Assembly (NCBI GenBank): GCA_024305405.1
Contig: JAKNDB010000088.1
Location: forward strand, 1,072,001-1,136,000
Reading direction: 5' to 3'
From: Dirofilaria immitis
Taxonomy: Eukaryota > Nematoda > Chromadorea > Rhabditida > Onchocercidae
DNA length: 64,000 nt
Positions within the stretch are counted from its first letter, which is position 1, and each line of letters starts with the position of its first letter. A program made the position numbers and the translations under genes. Below the pieces are notes generated by a model, which did not search any database, was not told the origin of the DNA, and saw nothing but the letters and a program-made list of their open reading frames with translations. Below, piece by piece: positions 12,125 to 26,000 of the stretch.

Positions 12125-15100
12125 CTACGAATCTATTGTGAAATCACGCAATCCTTCGATTTGGCGCAGATCATTCACTATAGCGCGGATATCACCATCG
12201 AAAGTATCGTGAAAAACGTAACCATTCTCGGTTTCAGTCCAATTAATAAAATAATTCCATTTGGTTGAAATTAACAGTTTAGGTCGCTTCAAATTCAGAC
12301 GTTGGAAAGTTTCAATATTAATCTGGAAAATAACAATGTCATTGCAAAGGGATTTTATATTGATTTATCATAATTCATCGTATTATTCTTGACCAAGAGC
12401 AAACGTAGTTATTTCTGAAATCCATGAAAGTTTCATAATATTTCTTATCAAGGCCATTAGTTCAAAAATTTTCAAGCATGTGGAATTTTTGAGCATTTAT
12501 TTATCCATGTAAATAGTTCGGCGTAATCCAACAAAATTGAAATCAAAAATCCTTCATCAAACAAACTTTGAGTGATGATTCACATGAATTTTAAATGATG
12601 TTCTGACATACGGTACCTTACTCCCATGAAGTTTAAGAAGGCGTAAATCTGGCAAATCGTCGTCATTTAAATTATTCCAAGCTTCATCGTTCGAACAACA
12701 TCCGATACTGCTCAGATCAAGAAAAATTAAGCTGTCTGAAGTACAGATGATTAAAATCATTGTCTTAATTTATGCATAAAAGAATTTTTATAGACTGAAA
12801 TAAGTATTGGAAAATATTGAAATATAAAAAGCAACTGAGTTTCACTTCTTAAATATCGAAAGAAAAACTTTTCGAAAGCAAAGAAAATAGGAAAGCAATA
12901 ACTGTTAAAAATTTTAAATAAGTTGATGGAAAAAAAGGAATTATTTACTTGAAATTTTTGACAACAGTAAACACAACATCATTGTATGTTAAACAATCGT
13001 TGAATGGCAAACCAAGTGTTTTTAAATTCGGACAGCTGCAATGTCTTATAGATATAAGTTAATGATATATTTATAATACAAATTATTTACTGATACAAGC
13101 TATTCGTTAAGGAAATATTATGTGATTATTCTCTTCCATTCAAATGTATTCTTCATAGAAAAACTTACTTCCGATCAATAACTTTAAAAAGTTCAATAGA
13201 GCCATGAAAGAAATTAGCAAATATTAAATGTTTAAGTTTGAATGGAAATGATTTATTAGGCTCCTTCTCTGGTAAAGTGAATAAATTAATTAATCCCGCA
13301 GTTGTAATATGACTATATTCGTAACGGAACCATATGCGTAGCTCTTCCAAGTTGTATAGTTTCTACAACATTCAAAGAATAATGATAGAAAATCAAAGCA
13401 GCATTACTTATTTCGTAACGTTTATTATTAAAATAAGTATATATAAATATATGATATATATCAAAATATAAATATTATAATATGCACCAAATATTAAAAA
13501 AATTAAATTAAAAATAAGTTCTAAGAACCAAATGATTAATATGCTAAAATGATCAAACCAATCTACTAGATTTTTGTAAAATTAGAAATATAAATTAGTA
13601 TTTGTTGCTAGGAGAAAAATTAAAGATTTTTAAAATTTCATTGAAACTCGTAAAAATATATCCCGCTGTTCAATTTTTATGATCTATTATACTACTTTGA
13701 TAATGCAAGATAGCGTTAATGTCGTATTTTGGAAATTATTTTGCTTGCCTTTAAATGAGCGAATTCGTAATCGTAAGTATTACGACTTGAAGCCCATGAG
13801 AAAACTTTTAAATTCTGCAACTGGCTAATATATTCAATATGTTCATTTTTAGCAAACGATTCAATGTGAAGTTCGGTAAGAGTTAATAGCCAAGGAGAAG
13901 TTTTAATCCTGCTGAAACTGAAGCGTAAAGATATTAATCAATATGCCCATAATAATAGTAGTATAGAAATTGCAAAGCTTGATTAAACGACATTGAAAAT
14001 AAATTCGCAAAACAACAAATTATAAAATACGATGTTATCAAGTTGTTTTAAAAAGAATTGAAATTAAAGATCAAGGATTTTGATATTAGAAGGATTTAGA
14101 AGGAAACATTTACTCAATATAAACTGTTCCTTTGTAAATATGTAATAAATTTAGGGACGTTTACAAGCTGGTAATTTTGGATTATATTCTGGACAATATA
14201 CAGTTACATCGCCAACAAAGAGATTTTGCATTTTCGGAAAAATGTTTTCATCTTCGAATAACATTTCCAATGTTTTTTCCATTCCTTTTCATCATGATCA
14301 TCTTTTGAACTCTAAAAGAACGCAATATGCAATTTGTATAATAATAATATTATAAATTCGATATTATTAAATTATAAGCTGAAATTGTTTTTAACAAAAT
14401 AACATTCAAATTGTAATGCTATAAACTAAAACAATAATTAAGTAATCTGAGAAATAATGGAAATGCGAAAAAAAAAAGGTGAAAAAAAAATTTATTTGAG
14501 TGATTAAATATTTGATAATGATAATAATAATAAATATAGTATTATATTTGAATATCAAATATTTTATGCAGTTTACAGTATAAAACATACCCGTTCTAAT
14601 TTTTCCACATGCAATGTTTTAACATTGGGAAAGCTGCTTGATAATTTTTCTAATAATGTAGTATTCATTTCTTCAAAAAAAAAAATCATCATTTAGACGA
14701 AAAATGCTTGAATTCTAAGAAAATTATCTTACTAAGATCTATTGATTTATATCATTCCCTTTTTTTATATTAATTATCTTAGCAAATGCTGATAATTTCA
14801 ATTTGTACCCTTAAAAGTGCCAATATCAAGATGGATAACATTAGGACAACAAATATCAAATAATGAGTTAACTTGAGAAGATGGTAAAGGAATCGAACAA
14901 TCAATGCATATTTTCCGAAGATGTTGTGAAATCTGAAAATATTCAAAAAAGTATGATATTTACATCTTAACTCGTCAATCAGCAAAAGTGGACAAATGAA
15001 AGGAAAGCAATTTCAAGGCAAGATGACAATTTTGACCTTATGACTTCGATCAATTATCATTCATAAAATATGAAATAAGATATGCAAATTTCCTTCACTG

Positions 15101-15689
15101 GTTATTAAATATTATTATGCAACAAATGAGTGCATAAAACTTACCCTCTGGAAGAATGTTTTCACGCTACCATATTCCAGCGAGAGATCATTAATTAATA
15201 CTCGGACTTCGGTAAAAAATTAGGATGAGCTGCCAAGTAATTCCAATGTCGAGAAACCAAAGAAAAACGGTGGATTAAATCAATTGGATGAAAATAAGCA
15301 AATATTGTCAATAACACATCATCCGGTAAATCGTTTATTGTAATGGATATTTCCTTAATAAATTATGATCGAAAAGATTTTTATTAGATTTATTTTCAAT
15401 GGCTCATAGCACTTAATTGTGCTTCGTAACATTCTAAAATAAAAATACTTTTTCGACATTTGAATCGATCATTAATTCGTCGTCTTCCATTTTATTTTTT
15501 ATCGAAATCTGAAAAATTCTAATTTATTCTGTTATTGAGAAATGAAAACAAAATATTGTAGAAATGATGTCTAATTTTCTACATCGATATGAAAATTGAA
15601 TTACCTGGGATTTTGGAGTAGTAAGACAAAAAGAGGTACGACGACGTCGTATTAAAGGGTAATATGTTTGCATTCGATAAGCATGAGGG
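12125..15689 (-). CDS. F-box and leucine-rich-repeat protein, frame interrupted
   Basis: Eleven exons: 15689-15605, 15508-15449, 15353-15145, 14932-14809, 14670-14591, 14311-14165, 13911-13749, 13362-13169, 13035-12949, 12731-12617 and 12322-12125 (TAG stop). The F-box begins INDLPDDVLLTIFAYF and continues to RFSLVSRHW (about 15340-15240). It is followed by LRR-like exons such as CPNLKTLGLPFND and LIFLDLSSIGCC. F-box/LRR proteins are substrate receptors of SCF ubiquitin ligases. Phases agree except in two exons. Exon 15353-15145 is one base short in an A6 run (15214-15219, plus strand), just after the F-box. Exon 14311-14165 is one base short at a T6 run (14273-14278), and its 3' phase also disagrees with the next exon. 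The intron after 13749 has a GC donor (AAAG|GCAAGC). The 5' end is unresolved: ATGs at 15982 and about 15855 open short frames that could not be joined. The gene is either a young pseudogene or a real gene with base-calling errors. Confidence 0.7.
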
Positions 15690-16841
15690 CTAAAATTGAT
15701 TAAGAATTAAATAAAAAGTATTCCGTACAGTCTTTCATCGGAATGTAATCTAAATTGAGAAATATTGTTCTGAATTAGAAATAGAAATTTTGGTTGGAAA
15801 TCTTGCATTTTTTGAACTTCGCTCAATATTTTCGGTAATGGCAAAAGCTTCTTGAATTCTCTCCGACATCTTTGATAGCAGGGAAAAACCTACGCATTAA
15901 AAAACTTGTATTTTCTATCCACCGTATCATATTTGCGTGAAAAAGGCATATACCGCCCTGAAGATTCCGTTATTGCATCCATTCTAAAAAATTAATATAT
16001 GTAATACGTATGATACAATGCGGATAGAAATTGATTTTAATTAGGAAGCTTTTATCAGAATTCTCTACTTTAAAAACAAAACATAATCATTATGAGCACC
16101 AAATTAAGTAATTATATTCATATTATTCTGAAAAAATCAATAAATAAACAAACGAATAAGAAGCTTTCATAAGTTTAAAATGGAAAATAAAACGAACTTT
16201 TAAGTGAATGGATCAGAGGGAAAAGAACATTTGATCGTTCTCTATGACCACTGGTGATCAAAAGGTTCATATATCTATCTGTGTTACTAAATAGAGGAAA
16301 TTAAGGAAAAAAATTCGAACGAAAAGATGGAATAAATTAAAAAAACAAAAAAAAGAAAAGGTAAATGAAAGTATCATAAAAATTAAGAACAAAGATTACC
16401 ACAGACATCTCATTTTTCTTTAATGACTTTTTGAGATATATATTTTCGATCGTTAGATATGTGATTTCTTGAAAATTTCAGAAGGATTGATAATACCTTC
16501 AAATCCATTTAAACTAAACAGTAGTTCTAACCAAAGTTAATACCGTTTATTAATAATGACTTATGATTTCGAATCTTAACTAATAGTACTACAGTTTATG
16601 TTAATAACAAACTGTATATCAAAATGAAGAAAAACGAATTATTATTTGTATATAAATGGAAGAAATGTGCTAAATTTAATATTTGAAATGAATCAATCGT
16701 TTGCTATTTACTATAAATTTAGTGCATCGATTTTAAATTTATCTAAAAATCAACAAATTCTATTAGATTGTCAATCTTTCATAATAATAATTTTAGCCCA
16801 TTGCTTCTACTAATTTATATTTCAAATTTATCAATTTATTC
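15690..16841. other. Upstream region of the F-box gene
   Basis: On the minus strand, an ATG at 15982 opens MDAITESSGRYMPF and runs about 30 codons. A second frame around 15855-15735 opens MSERIQEAFAITEN. Either could be part of a first exon, but no splice join fits in phase. Nothing else was seen up to the rRNA-derived block. Confidence 0.35.
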
Positions 16842-17011
16842 GTTGCGGCCACATTTTTATTGTTTCTTTTATTTTTTTTTCATTTAATATTTGTTACTAT
16901 CACCAAGATCTGCACCAATGGAAGCTCCAACTGGGCCTGCGACCAAAGTTTTCAACGTTAACCATTGCAACCCTCTTACTTGTTGCGGCCAAGTTTTTCA
17001 TTTGTTTCTTT
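16842..17011. repeat. Direct repeat flanking the 28S-derived segment
   Basis: GTTGCGGCCA plus a following TTTTTATTGTTTCTTTTA at about 16843-16871 recurs as GTTGCGGCCAAGTTTTTC plus TTTGTTTCTTTTA at about 16982-17012. The second copy lies inside the 28S-like sequence (equivalent to GGCCGCAAC in the rRNA sense), so the first is probably a partial duplicate of it. Confidence 0.65.
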
Positions 17012-17134
17012 TAATTTAAAACACAAGCCATACAACGTGGTTGAGTATAAGTCTTCCGCTTAAGCACCATCCATCCATTTTCAGGGCTAGTTGATTTGGT
17101 AGATTAGTTGTTAAACACTCCTTAGCGGTTTCCA
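16882..17134 (-). rRNA. 28S rRNA fragment, decayed (rRNA pseudogene)
   Basis: In minus-strand sense this reads AACCGCTAAGGAGTGT, then AATCAACTAGCCCTGAAAA and TGGATGG, then GGCCGCAACAAGTAAGAGGG, and finally GTGCAGATCTTGGTGATAGT and AACAAATATT. These are, in order, well-known conserved blocks of eukaryotic large-subunit rRNA (the CUAAGGAGUGU / AAUCAACUAGCCCUGAAAAUGGAUGG region through to GGUGCAGAUCUUGGUGGUAGUAGCAAAUAUU). Conserved positions are substituted, many of them G/C to A/T (for example AGTAACAAATATT for AGTAGCAAATATT), so the piece is old and non-functional. It is only about 250 bp long and stands alone, not in an rDNA unit. Confidence 0.85.
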
Positions 17135-18712
17135 ACTTATTTCAAATTTATCAATACTATTTAAGGCAAATAATAACTTAAAAAAAAAACAGTGAACTGA
17201 AAATTAATTTAAATGAATAAAAATTAATTACTTTATACTATTTCATTTCATCCTATACATTAAATAATATTTGATGATTTTTTATCAATTTTCAAAATTT
17301 TTTTTTTTTTAATACACTGAATATGTTAAACAAAATTTAACTGTAAGCTTCATCTTATCGAATGAAAGAAGAATGAAGGCAAGAAAGACGAATTAAGTAG
17401 TTAAAATGAAAAAAAATCGTTAAAAAAAAATTTAAGCATATATTTTATTAAATCTTACAACATTCCCCGCTGCAACATTATCATCTATAAGAGAGAAAAC
17501 GAAAAAAAGGTGCATATCTCTTTGCTGAAAATTTTACAGTATATGTACATAATATACAGTATATATATATATATAATATACAGTATATTCAATTCATTCT
17601 TTGTTCATCGTACATCAAAAACTCCGTATTAAAAAGAGTCTGAGCATTATCATAGAAATGTTACAAACCAGAATTACCAATATAACCATTTAAGCAGGTA
17701 AGATTAAAGGAATAAATTTAAAATCATTTATTCTATATTTCTCATATTTTTTCACCTAAAAGAATCAAAGATTTATTTCTTTCAGTCAAAAATATCGGAA
17801 CATTCGAAAATTTTATAAAATATAATATATGTTATAGTAATCAAAGTATGTTGCAATATAGAAATCTTTTATTATAAAAACTTTTGTAATCTTCTCTTCA
17901 AATTTATTAATTAAGATGTTGAAAATTAAGTAGTTGGAATGTTGCAAAAACAAAAACTTATACGTAACATTATTAAATAAGCGAAGGTTATGTAATTATC
18001 TGTTATGTTATAGTGATCAATACTTATGTATAATATTAGAATGTCGAAATTTATATTAATTATTTGAAATATTACTCATTTTTTTAAATTTTGATCTGAT
18101 AACATCCTTTGCATGATTGTTGTGTTATATGCTTATTATAAAGATCAAGGACCATCAATATAATAATATTCTCATGGTCAGTTGATGATGTCTCAAGTCA
18201 CGCAGTTAATCAATGTTATCATTCATTCAACTCATTCGATAACCAATATTCTCCAATTCAATCCAACTTATCTATCTCTAATACAATTAACTGATCAATT
18301 TCAATCATGATATTATCTGATTTATCATGATATTATCTGATATTACAATGTAGAAAAATAAATCCTTCGTCAAACAGCAAAATCTTTATTACCAAGATTT
18401 GTTTCTGCCTCCAATGTAAATTGTTTCCTGATATTTCTTATTTAAATGTATATTAATTCATATCATATCATTTGGCTTAAAATGGATTTATTCTAGATTT
18501 TTAGAAAGTAGCCTGGAAAAGAGTGGATTAATTTATCAGTAAGGTGAACAACCAGCTTACAATGGAAATGGAAACAGGTATAATATCATATAAATAATTT
18601 ATATTTTCGCAATAACTAGCAGTATTCTGAGATTTGTAGTTGATGCGAATTACAGAAACAATAGATTGTATTGGAATGCACCTAGCAGTTGAATTCAAAA
18701 TGTACGAAGCTG

Positions 18713-18728
18713 TTACGTCATTACGTGA
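18713..18728. promoter_or_regulatory. Adjacent CRE-like sites TTACGTCA and TTACGTGA
   Basis: Two 8-mers of bZIP-site type stand back to back in otherwise AT-rich intergenic DNA. The first matches the TTACGTCA core bound by CREB/ATF-type factors and the second differs by one base. No gene start is visible nearby, so function is only a suggestion. Confidence 0.25.
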
Positions 18729-19875
18729 TGTGAGCGTAAATAAAAGAGGATCATATCATTTACACATATTTATATACTTCCAGTTTCGCTAAAATTTGAA
18801 GCAGATAATTTATGCAAATATTGATAAAAAAAATTACAATATACCGGCAAAAGGATGCTTTTATAAACAGTATAAATGCATAAATTTGTGTGGGGAGATC
18901 GGTCTAATTTTAATATGATGCATAAGATGAAATTTTCAAGGTAACGATGGAAGATTTTGATGGAAGTTAAAATGGAATAAGGTTAAATGAAATTTAAAAA
19001 ATTAAATGAGTAAGGGAATTATATCAATTTCTATCATTAATATATATATCATTCATACAAATTTCATACATATTTTAACTTCGGCAAAACTATCAAAAAA
19101 TTTATACCTTACAATAAAAAAATTTTATAAAAATTCTTAGCAACCATACATTTGCTGCTGACATTTTGTTGACCATTCAAATCATCATTTACTTTTAACA
19201 ATTAATAATATAATAACTGCTGAGAATGAATAAAAGCAGACTATAGGTAAAACAAAATTATAATAGAAGCCGTTAAATAAAATTAGGAAAAAGAATCGAA
19301 AATTTGTAGCAATTAAAAGAGCTTAGGACCACTGTAAAATTTCCTAAAATTTTCCGTAACAAGTCAAAATTCAATATTCAGAAATAGCTATAATCCATGT
19401 AATCCTTCTCCATATTGACGTTTGACAAATGGACTGACCTGTGATATAATGAACGTTGATCATACTACTAGAAAAAAATCACAGAAAATAAAGCAAATAT
19501 TATATACTTAATAAAAAGAAAAAAATCTCAATAATGCTGCTATTATTAAGATTCATAACACTTAGCACACTGTACAACATAACTAACAATGAAAGAAAGT
19601 AAATTTAAATGCGATAACTGCAAAAAGAAAAAGCAAGGAAAACTGAAGATCTGCAAAAAAAAATTAATTTCAATGGAAGAAAATGAAGCACCATAGAATA
19701 AGGAATTATTCACAATAAATCAGCGAAAACAATCATTAAATTACTATTACAATCAATGCATTAAAAATTTTAAAAATTAAAAATTCTCGTATTTCTTCTT
19801 AAAGACTTTTCAAATGTCCATAAGAATCTCATTACACATTTCTTTTTCCTCAGCTTATCAGTATTCTGCCGCTCT

Positions 19876-19881
19876 TTTATT
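19876..19881 (-). terminator. Candidate poly(A) signal of the ABCD4-type gene
   Basis: AATAAA on the minus strand about 170 bases after the stop at 20051. The motif is frequent by chance in such AT-rich DNA. Confidence 0.3.
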
Positions 19882-20050
19882 AAGGAAATCAATAAAGGCT
19901 AGATTTCGAACAGTAATTACGATAAATAACGAACTAAATGGCATGATTCAGGGAATGATAAAAATGAAACATATTATTCTATTAGAAATAACATAGAAAC
20001 AAATAAAATTTCTATAACAAAACGATGGAGAGAAGAACGGCAGGATATTT

Positions 20051-23000
20051 TTAAATATTTTTCATAGAAAGATTGACAAAACTTGCAGTGCGAGTGCTAC
20101 TAATATTTGTTGAATTAATATCATTAAGCGTCCATTCACCATGACCATTGAGATGCAATTCCATATCATGATATTGCTTCAAAGAAAATCGATGTCCTAT
20201 TGAGACATATGAGATACGCTCCTGGAAAAAAATTGTTTATAGAGATCAAGTACAAATGCATTTATTTCAAAAGCAAAACTATCATTTACCAGCTAAAAAG
20301 GCGGATCGAATAGTAATCTGGATTTCAGAAATCACCTCTAAAATTTCAGAAAACTGTAGAAAATTATTATTTGGCAAGTGAAAAGGAAAATTCTAGAATA
20401 ACATGAAGAAAATTCTAGAATAACATGAAGATGAAGATGCAAAATTTAAATTATGGAAGATAAAAGACCTCTTTCATTAAGCGATACAGTGACATTTCCA
20501 TTTCAAAACCAATGGCACTTGTTGCTTCATCAAGAAATGCTATTCGTGGTCGGTGATAGAGAACTCGACCTAGTGAAAGCCTTTGCAGTTCACCGGGTGA
20601 CAATGTTTCAGACCTGATTAAATAATTTTTTTAATAATTTTTTATTAAAGTTATAATTTATTACTACCAAATAAAACAAGAAACATAAAAAGGAAAAAAC
20701 AAAATTAAGATTGAAATTAGAACCAAAACATTCGAAATTTTAAAAGTTATTCTAAAAATAGTAATAAATTATAACTTCAATAAAAACTGATAACGAAATA
20801 ATTGGTGGGAATGAAGATAAACAAAATCCAACGTTTAGCACGCAAGCAATCAATCACAGTAAATAACAATTTCAGCATTCAAAGAATATCAGATTGAATC
20901 TACAATACAGAATACGTTACTTCAAATTTATTTAAACGATTTTAACTATCCAAATCACTCACCAATCCCATTCCACTGGTGTATCTAAACCATTACACCG
21001 TTGTAACAAATGTTCCAGTTTGATCCATTCTAGAATTTGAGCTAAACGAGCTGCTTCTGAAAATTCATCTTTGAAAAGGAAACAAAAATTTTTCATACGA
21101 TCAAATTTAAAATGAACGCTACCAATCATCTCACCTCTATCAAGACCGATCTCGCTAGTTTTTTTTAATAAGCTTAGCAAAATTTTCTTCTAATTTCGAG
21201 AATTTCAATAACCGCAATATGCACCTTTTTCAAGAGATAAAGCTTTCAATGGATAAACCAACTGTTGACGCAAACTACAGCCACTATTAGGAAAGTAAGT
21301 TTTCTGTGGTACAAAATATAATGTCGTCGGACTCATTTTCCAATGTCTTTCTAGTTTTCCTGAAAACTTGACATTACAAAACTCTGCTTTAGTAAATTTA
21401 TATATATATATATTTTTTTATAATAATGTGATATATCCATATTATTGACAAAATAAGGAACAAGAAGCAAAATATATAGGATAAAAGCAATATCATTTCG
21501 TTTTCTTTGTAGGAAAAAACTGATAATGAAAATCGGTCATTTAATTACTCAGTGATGAATAAAACAAAATACTAACCAGAGACACATTTCCAAAGTCCAG
21601 CAAATACTCTCAGCAATGACGTTTTTCCAACGCTACCGTCACCAGTTATTAATAGGTTTTTACCCTCGACAATTTGCAATGATAAATCTGAAAATAAGTT
21701 TAACCACTCAAAAAAAACTCCCGAAGCAAAAAATTCCTTCATCAGGAATTCAAAATGTCAAAAAACATGATTTTTGATCGGTCGAATTAATTAAATTCCA
21801 ACTCTTATCAAAACCATTCATCTCGAGATCTGCAGTCTCATAAAATAAATCCGAAAATGTTCTTCTTTCCATTATCATCACTATCATCAACAAGTTAGGA
21901 CAGTAAATTTATGAATGGAAAAACAGTAACTTACTCGAGACGAGAGGTGTCGATGAATCATTTGGAAATGCGATGGTAACTGAATCGAGTGTCATCGCAA
22001 TGCCATCATCAAGCCATTCCGGATCTTCTCTGTCATGATTTTCATCTGCTCTGTAATGATATCTAAATAAAGTAAAATTACGAATTAAAATATGTCCGAA
22101 CCAGTCTGATTCACTGCTCGAATATTCGACTCCATAATTCAAGAAACATATAATAAAAATCAGACAGAAAAAAATTATTATCCTCCATAAAAAGGTTTCA
22201 CCGTTGCAAAAGAAATTCAACTTCTTCATCATCCGGTTCAAGTTGTTCAAATAAGTGACCTTGTTTGCCATACAGTTCTTCAATCTGTTAATAATTATTT
22301 TTTATAGCAATTACTCTCTTTAAACTATTTTAAGACATTCGCTAAAATGAACAATCTTATTTTCCATAATTTAAGTGTTTAAACTTGCATTAATAAAGTC
22401 AACAAAAAAGTGCAAAAAACCTACTTTTATTTCTGGGATCACATTCGGTTTTTCTGGATCTTCCGAAGCGATAACTACTACTGAGGATGGGACAGTAGAT
22501 GGCGGGCGATCCATTTCAAGTTTATCGACGTGTAATCTTACCAGTTCTTCATATAATCCAATTATTCTACAACAAAAATTTATTTAATTACATAATTAGT
22601 TAACATTAAAATATTATCTAAGCAACATAAAACAAAGCAGAATAAACTTTCAATAACTCACCGATGAGTCACACCAGCCATATCACCAATCACTTCCGAA
22701 AGTGCGTTTAAACGAGTGAAGCTATAGATGAGATACAAGTAATAAAACGCATTCTGCAATAATCTCCGATAATTTTTGAACAGTATTTTCAAGATAAGAA
22801 CGAAATGAATTAAACAAATTAAAGAATGAAATTCTCAATCTCTTTCTGTCATTCACAGTCCATGAAAAATTTTTCGGATCTACACACAGTCAGAGTTAAA
22901 GTTGTGATTTTGTCTTAATAGTTTTACGGCTCTATCTAAATCATATTTTCTTCAGGGCTTCACTTATATGAATCTCTAGAATTTACGAAACATCAAAATT

Positions 23001-26000
23001 TTGGAAAATATTACGATAACAAATTCAACAAATCGCAGTGATTATAAACAACACACAAAAAGAAAGATAAAAATAAAGAATGGATTTATGTCTATACTTA
23101 CTCGACTAATGATGCCAGAAAGTTCTATTCCGGACAAATCATCATAATTATGCGTTAGGAATATTGGAATGGATATAATTAAATAACTTAATGTTCCACC
23201 AAAGTAATCAAATGCGCTTGTTGTTACTGAAATTATAATTAACTAATTAATCGCTATAAGATGCATTTCATTAATAAAATAATGAAAGTCATAGAATTTG
23301 ATGATCATTAAAAATCTGAATCCCAAATAATCGCATGGACCGGAAATTAGCATTAGTCTTTGAAAATAACTAATCCGCCAGTTACTGTAAATAATATCGA
23401 AAAGCTCCATTTCAAATATTACAATACAATTATGCGCAAAAACTGTAATAGAACTAAATTACATAAAAATAATCTAAAAATATCTTCAGAAATGATAAAT
23501 ACATGCTTACAGCTCAGTGCAAAACGCCATTCGACTAGCTTGTTTTGCACTTTAATCAGTGATTTTAATTTTTTATTTGTCATAACATTTTCGATTAGTC
23601 CTGATTGATAAAACGCTATCGACTCAGCATTTGTACGAACTTCAACATGACGCAACCTTAAAAAAACTGATAAAAGCATTCTAATTATTAATTAGAAAAA
23701 ATAATTCTCCCTAAAATTTTTTTCTTTCTAATTCATTTGATCATTTTCTGTTTAAAAAAGTACTAACATTTATATTATACATCTGTTTTCCCGTTATTTC
23801 TTCTCTTTCTTACGTGAATTATGCTAATAAATATATATTATTCGTGTAAAAAAAACAAGCAAAACTATGATTACAATATGATCTCATATTCAAAATTGCT
23901 AATAGTAAAAATATGATGATATTTTGATTTTATTCCGAGTTTTTCGAAGATTTTAAAATAAATAAAATAGAGTCTGGATGTAATGGATTTTATGAAATTA
24001 TAACTAACTGCTACTTTTACTTCTTTTCATGTGAATATGGAAATGTATCAATATTATTCTAAATTTTCAAATTACATATGAAGTGACTTTAATCTATTGC
24101 TGCATGTATAACAAATAATTAGTACATTCCAAAACTAAATCCAACAGCATTTATAAAGGAAGTGATATAAATCATTTTTTGCTTTGTTTATTTATTTATA
24201 GCTATGATTAAAGCATGCAAAAATTTTACCTGAAATCACCTTCTTTCTTCTCCTGTTCATTAACCAACAATACAATTGGAGAAAGTAAAAGTCGATTAAT
24301 CACAGTGGCTAACGCGAAATATGCATAAATTGTTAGTGGTCCAAGATAGCCAGAACTAAAATATTTAATAATGAATATATATTTAGTAATAAGATATCTA
24401 AACTACTATCAAATATTAATTATTAAAATATCTAACAACAATAATACATAGAGTGTGATCCTATACTGTATCATAAGTCATACTATATAATTGTAATGAA
24501 AAATATGTTTGAACAATTTTAAAGTGTAACATTCTTCACAAATACTTCTCTAGTTTTCAAGAAGCCAAACAAGCAACAGAAAAGTAGTTCGAACATTTGA
24601 ATCTTTTCAGAAATGTAATAAGCTATAGCAATACCTCTTATAATAATATTTCTTAACCATTGCTTTCCTCAATATTCATTCACAAATATGCATTTTACAT
24701 TTTCCCATTTAACTTATCTTTTTCGAAGATTACTATTCATAAAATAATTGGGAACTGACCTTTCATAGGTTAAGAAAGTATAATATCCGATAACAAAAGG
24801 TGCCATAAAAATAGGTGCAAGCAATTCCTGCGCCAATAATTTTGTTGCTTTTTCAACATCTTGTGTCATACGTTGATCACTACAAAATGAATTAATTCAA
24901 GTATTAACATTATTATCAAAATTATATTATTATCATTATCAGGCTTAAAAAGGATGAATTTCGATGCAAAATCTAATATTAATTATACTATAAAGAGAGA
25001 GAGAGAAAGAGAAAAAACTGTAATGTTAAAATCATCAGCTTAAACTGTATAAATTTAATTAGTCATTGTACAATAAATGAAAAATGTAAAAGCATAAAGA
25101 AAACAAACGGATTATCAAAATTATCATCGAGAACATTCAATCGATAATAGCCTTGTCGCTTAAAATATAATCGATGCAATGTAAATCCAGTAGTTTCACG
25201 AAATTTTAAAAACAACTGTGCTGCCATATATTTTATTGCCGACAATGTCTGAAAGATTCATTCTATATTTTTGTAAACGCTTTATGAAATCTAATTTTAA
25301 AATTGCAACTTTAAAATGAAAAAACAATTAGGATTATCAGCACAGCACATGATAGGAATAGCAGAGAAACTCCTGAATATCAACAAGTTGTACATCAATC
25401 TATCAAAAGATAATTACAGTATTGGTTATTAGACCATTTTAATTAGCACTGATTGTAATGTCATTTGATGATTATCAAAGAGCAAATATAGAATAAATTG
25501 AAATAATTTAATTAATCGATAAATAGGTATTTAATCAAGCAAATATCGGATAAGTTTCCATTTCTATATCATTTGTAAACTTTTGATTTCTAATCAAATT
25601 TCAAAGAGACAGCGAACTAATGGATATGTTGCATTAGATTATTAAAATGATGATATAATGTGAGAAACATTCAATCAAAATAATCTGAATGTGAAAAGTG
25701 AATTGTTTAACCTGTCGATTCATCCGGCACCAAACACTTTCACATCAAATTTTTTATTACAATAATATTCGAACTAATTTTAATGCTATATCTGATATTA
25801 TCTTGCCATCATAAATTCTTTTTCTTCACTTAATTACACCGGTTAAAGCATAATAATATGCGAAATATCCTAATTATTAATAAGTAAACTCATTTTATTA
25901 TTTAGATTTCAACGTACCGCACACTAAAAATTAAAAATTATCGATTAAGCCAACAATTGATAACTTTGAAAAGTCAAAAATCATGATAAATGCTTACCGA

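Larger units (their letters stand above)
17135..20050. other. Intergenic AT-rich stretch
   Basis: No credible exon. It holds an AT dinucleotide tract at about 17535-17590 with repeated ATATACAGTATAT, a 20-bp direct duplication TATCATGATATTATCTGAT at about 18305-18340, and a pair of CRE-like sites at 18713-18728. The end near 19876 may be the 3' flank of the ABCD4-type gene. Confidence 0.5.

Noticed and set aside
20290..20340. Candidate extra exon between the Walker B and H-loop exons of the ABCD4-type gene
   Set aside because: The two neighbouring exons join in phase and give the normal spacing between Walker B and the H-loop without it.
21909..22283. 124-codon membrane-like frame on the minus strand
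   Set aside because: It reads through an intron between two ABCD4-type exons; part of it is in the wrong frame for exon 22284-22202.
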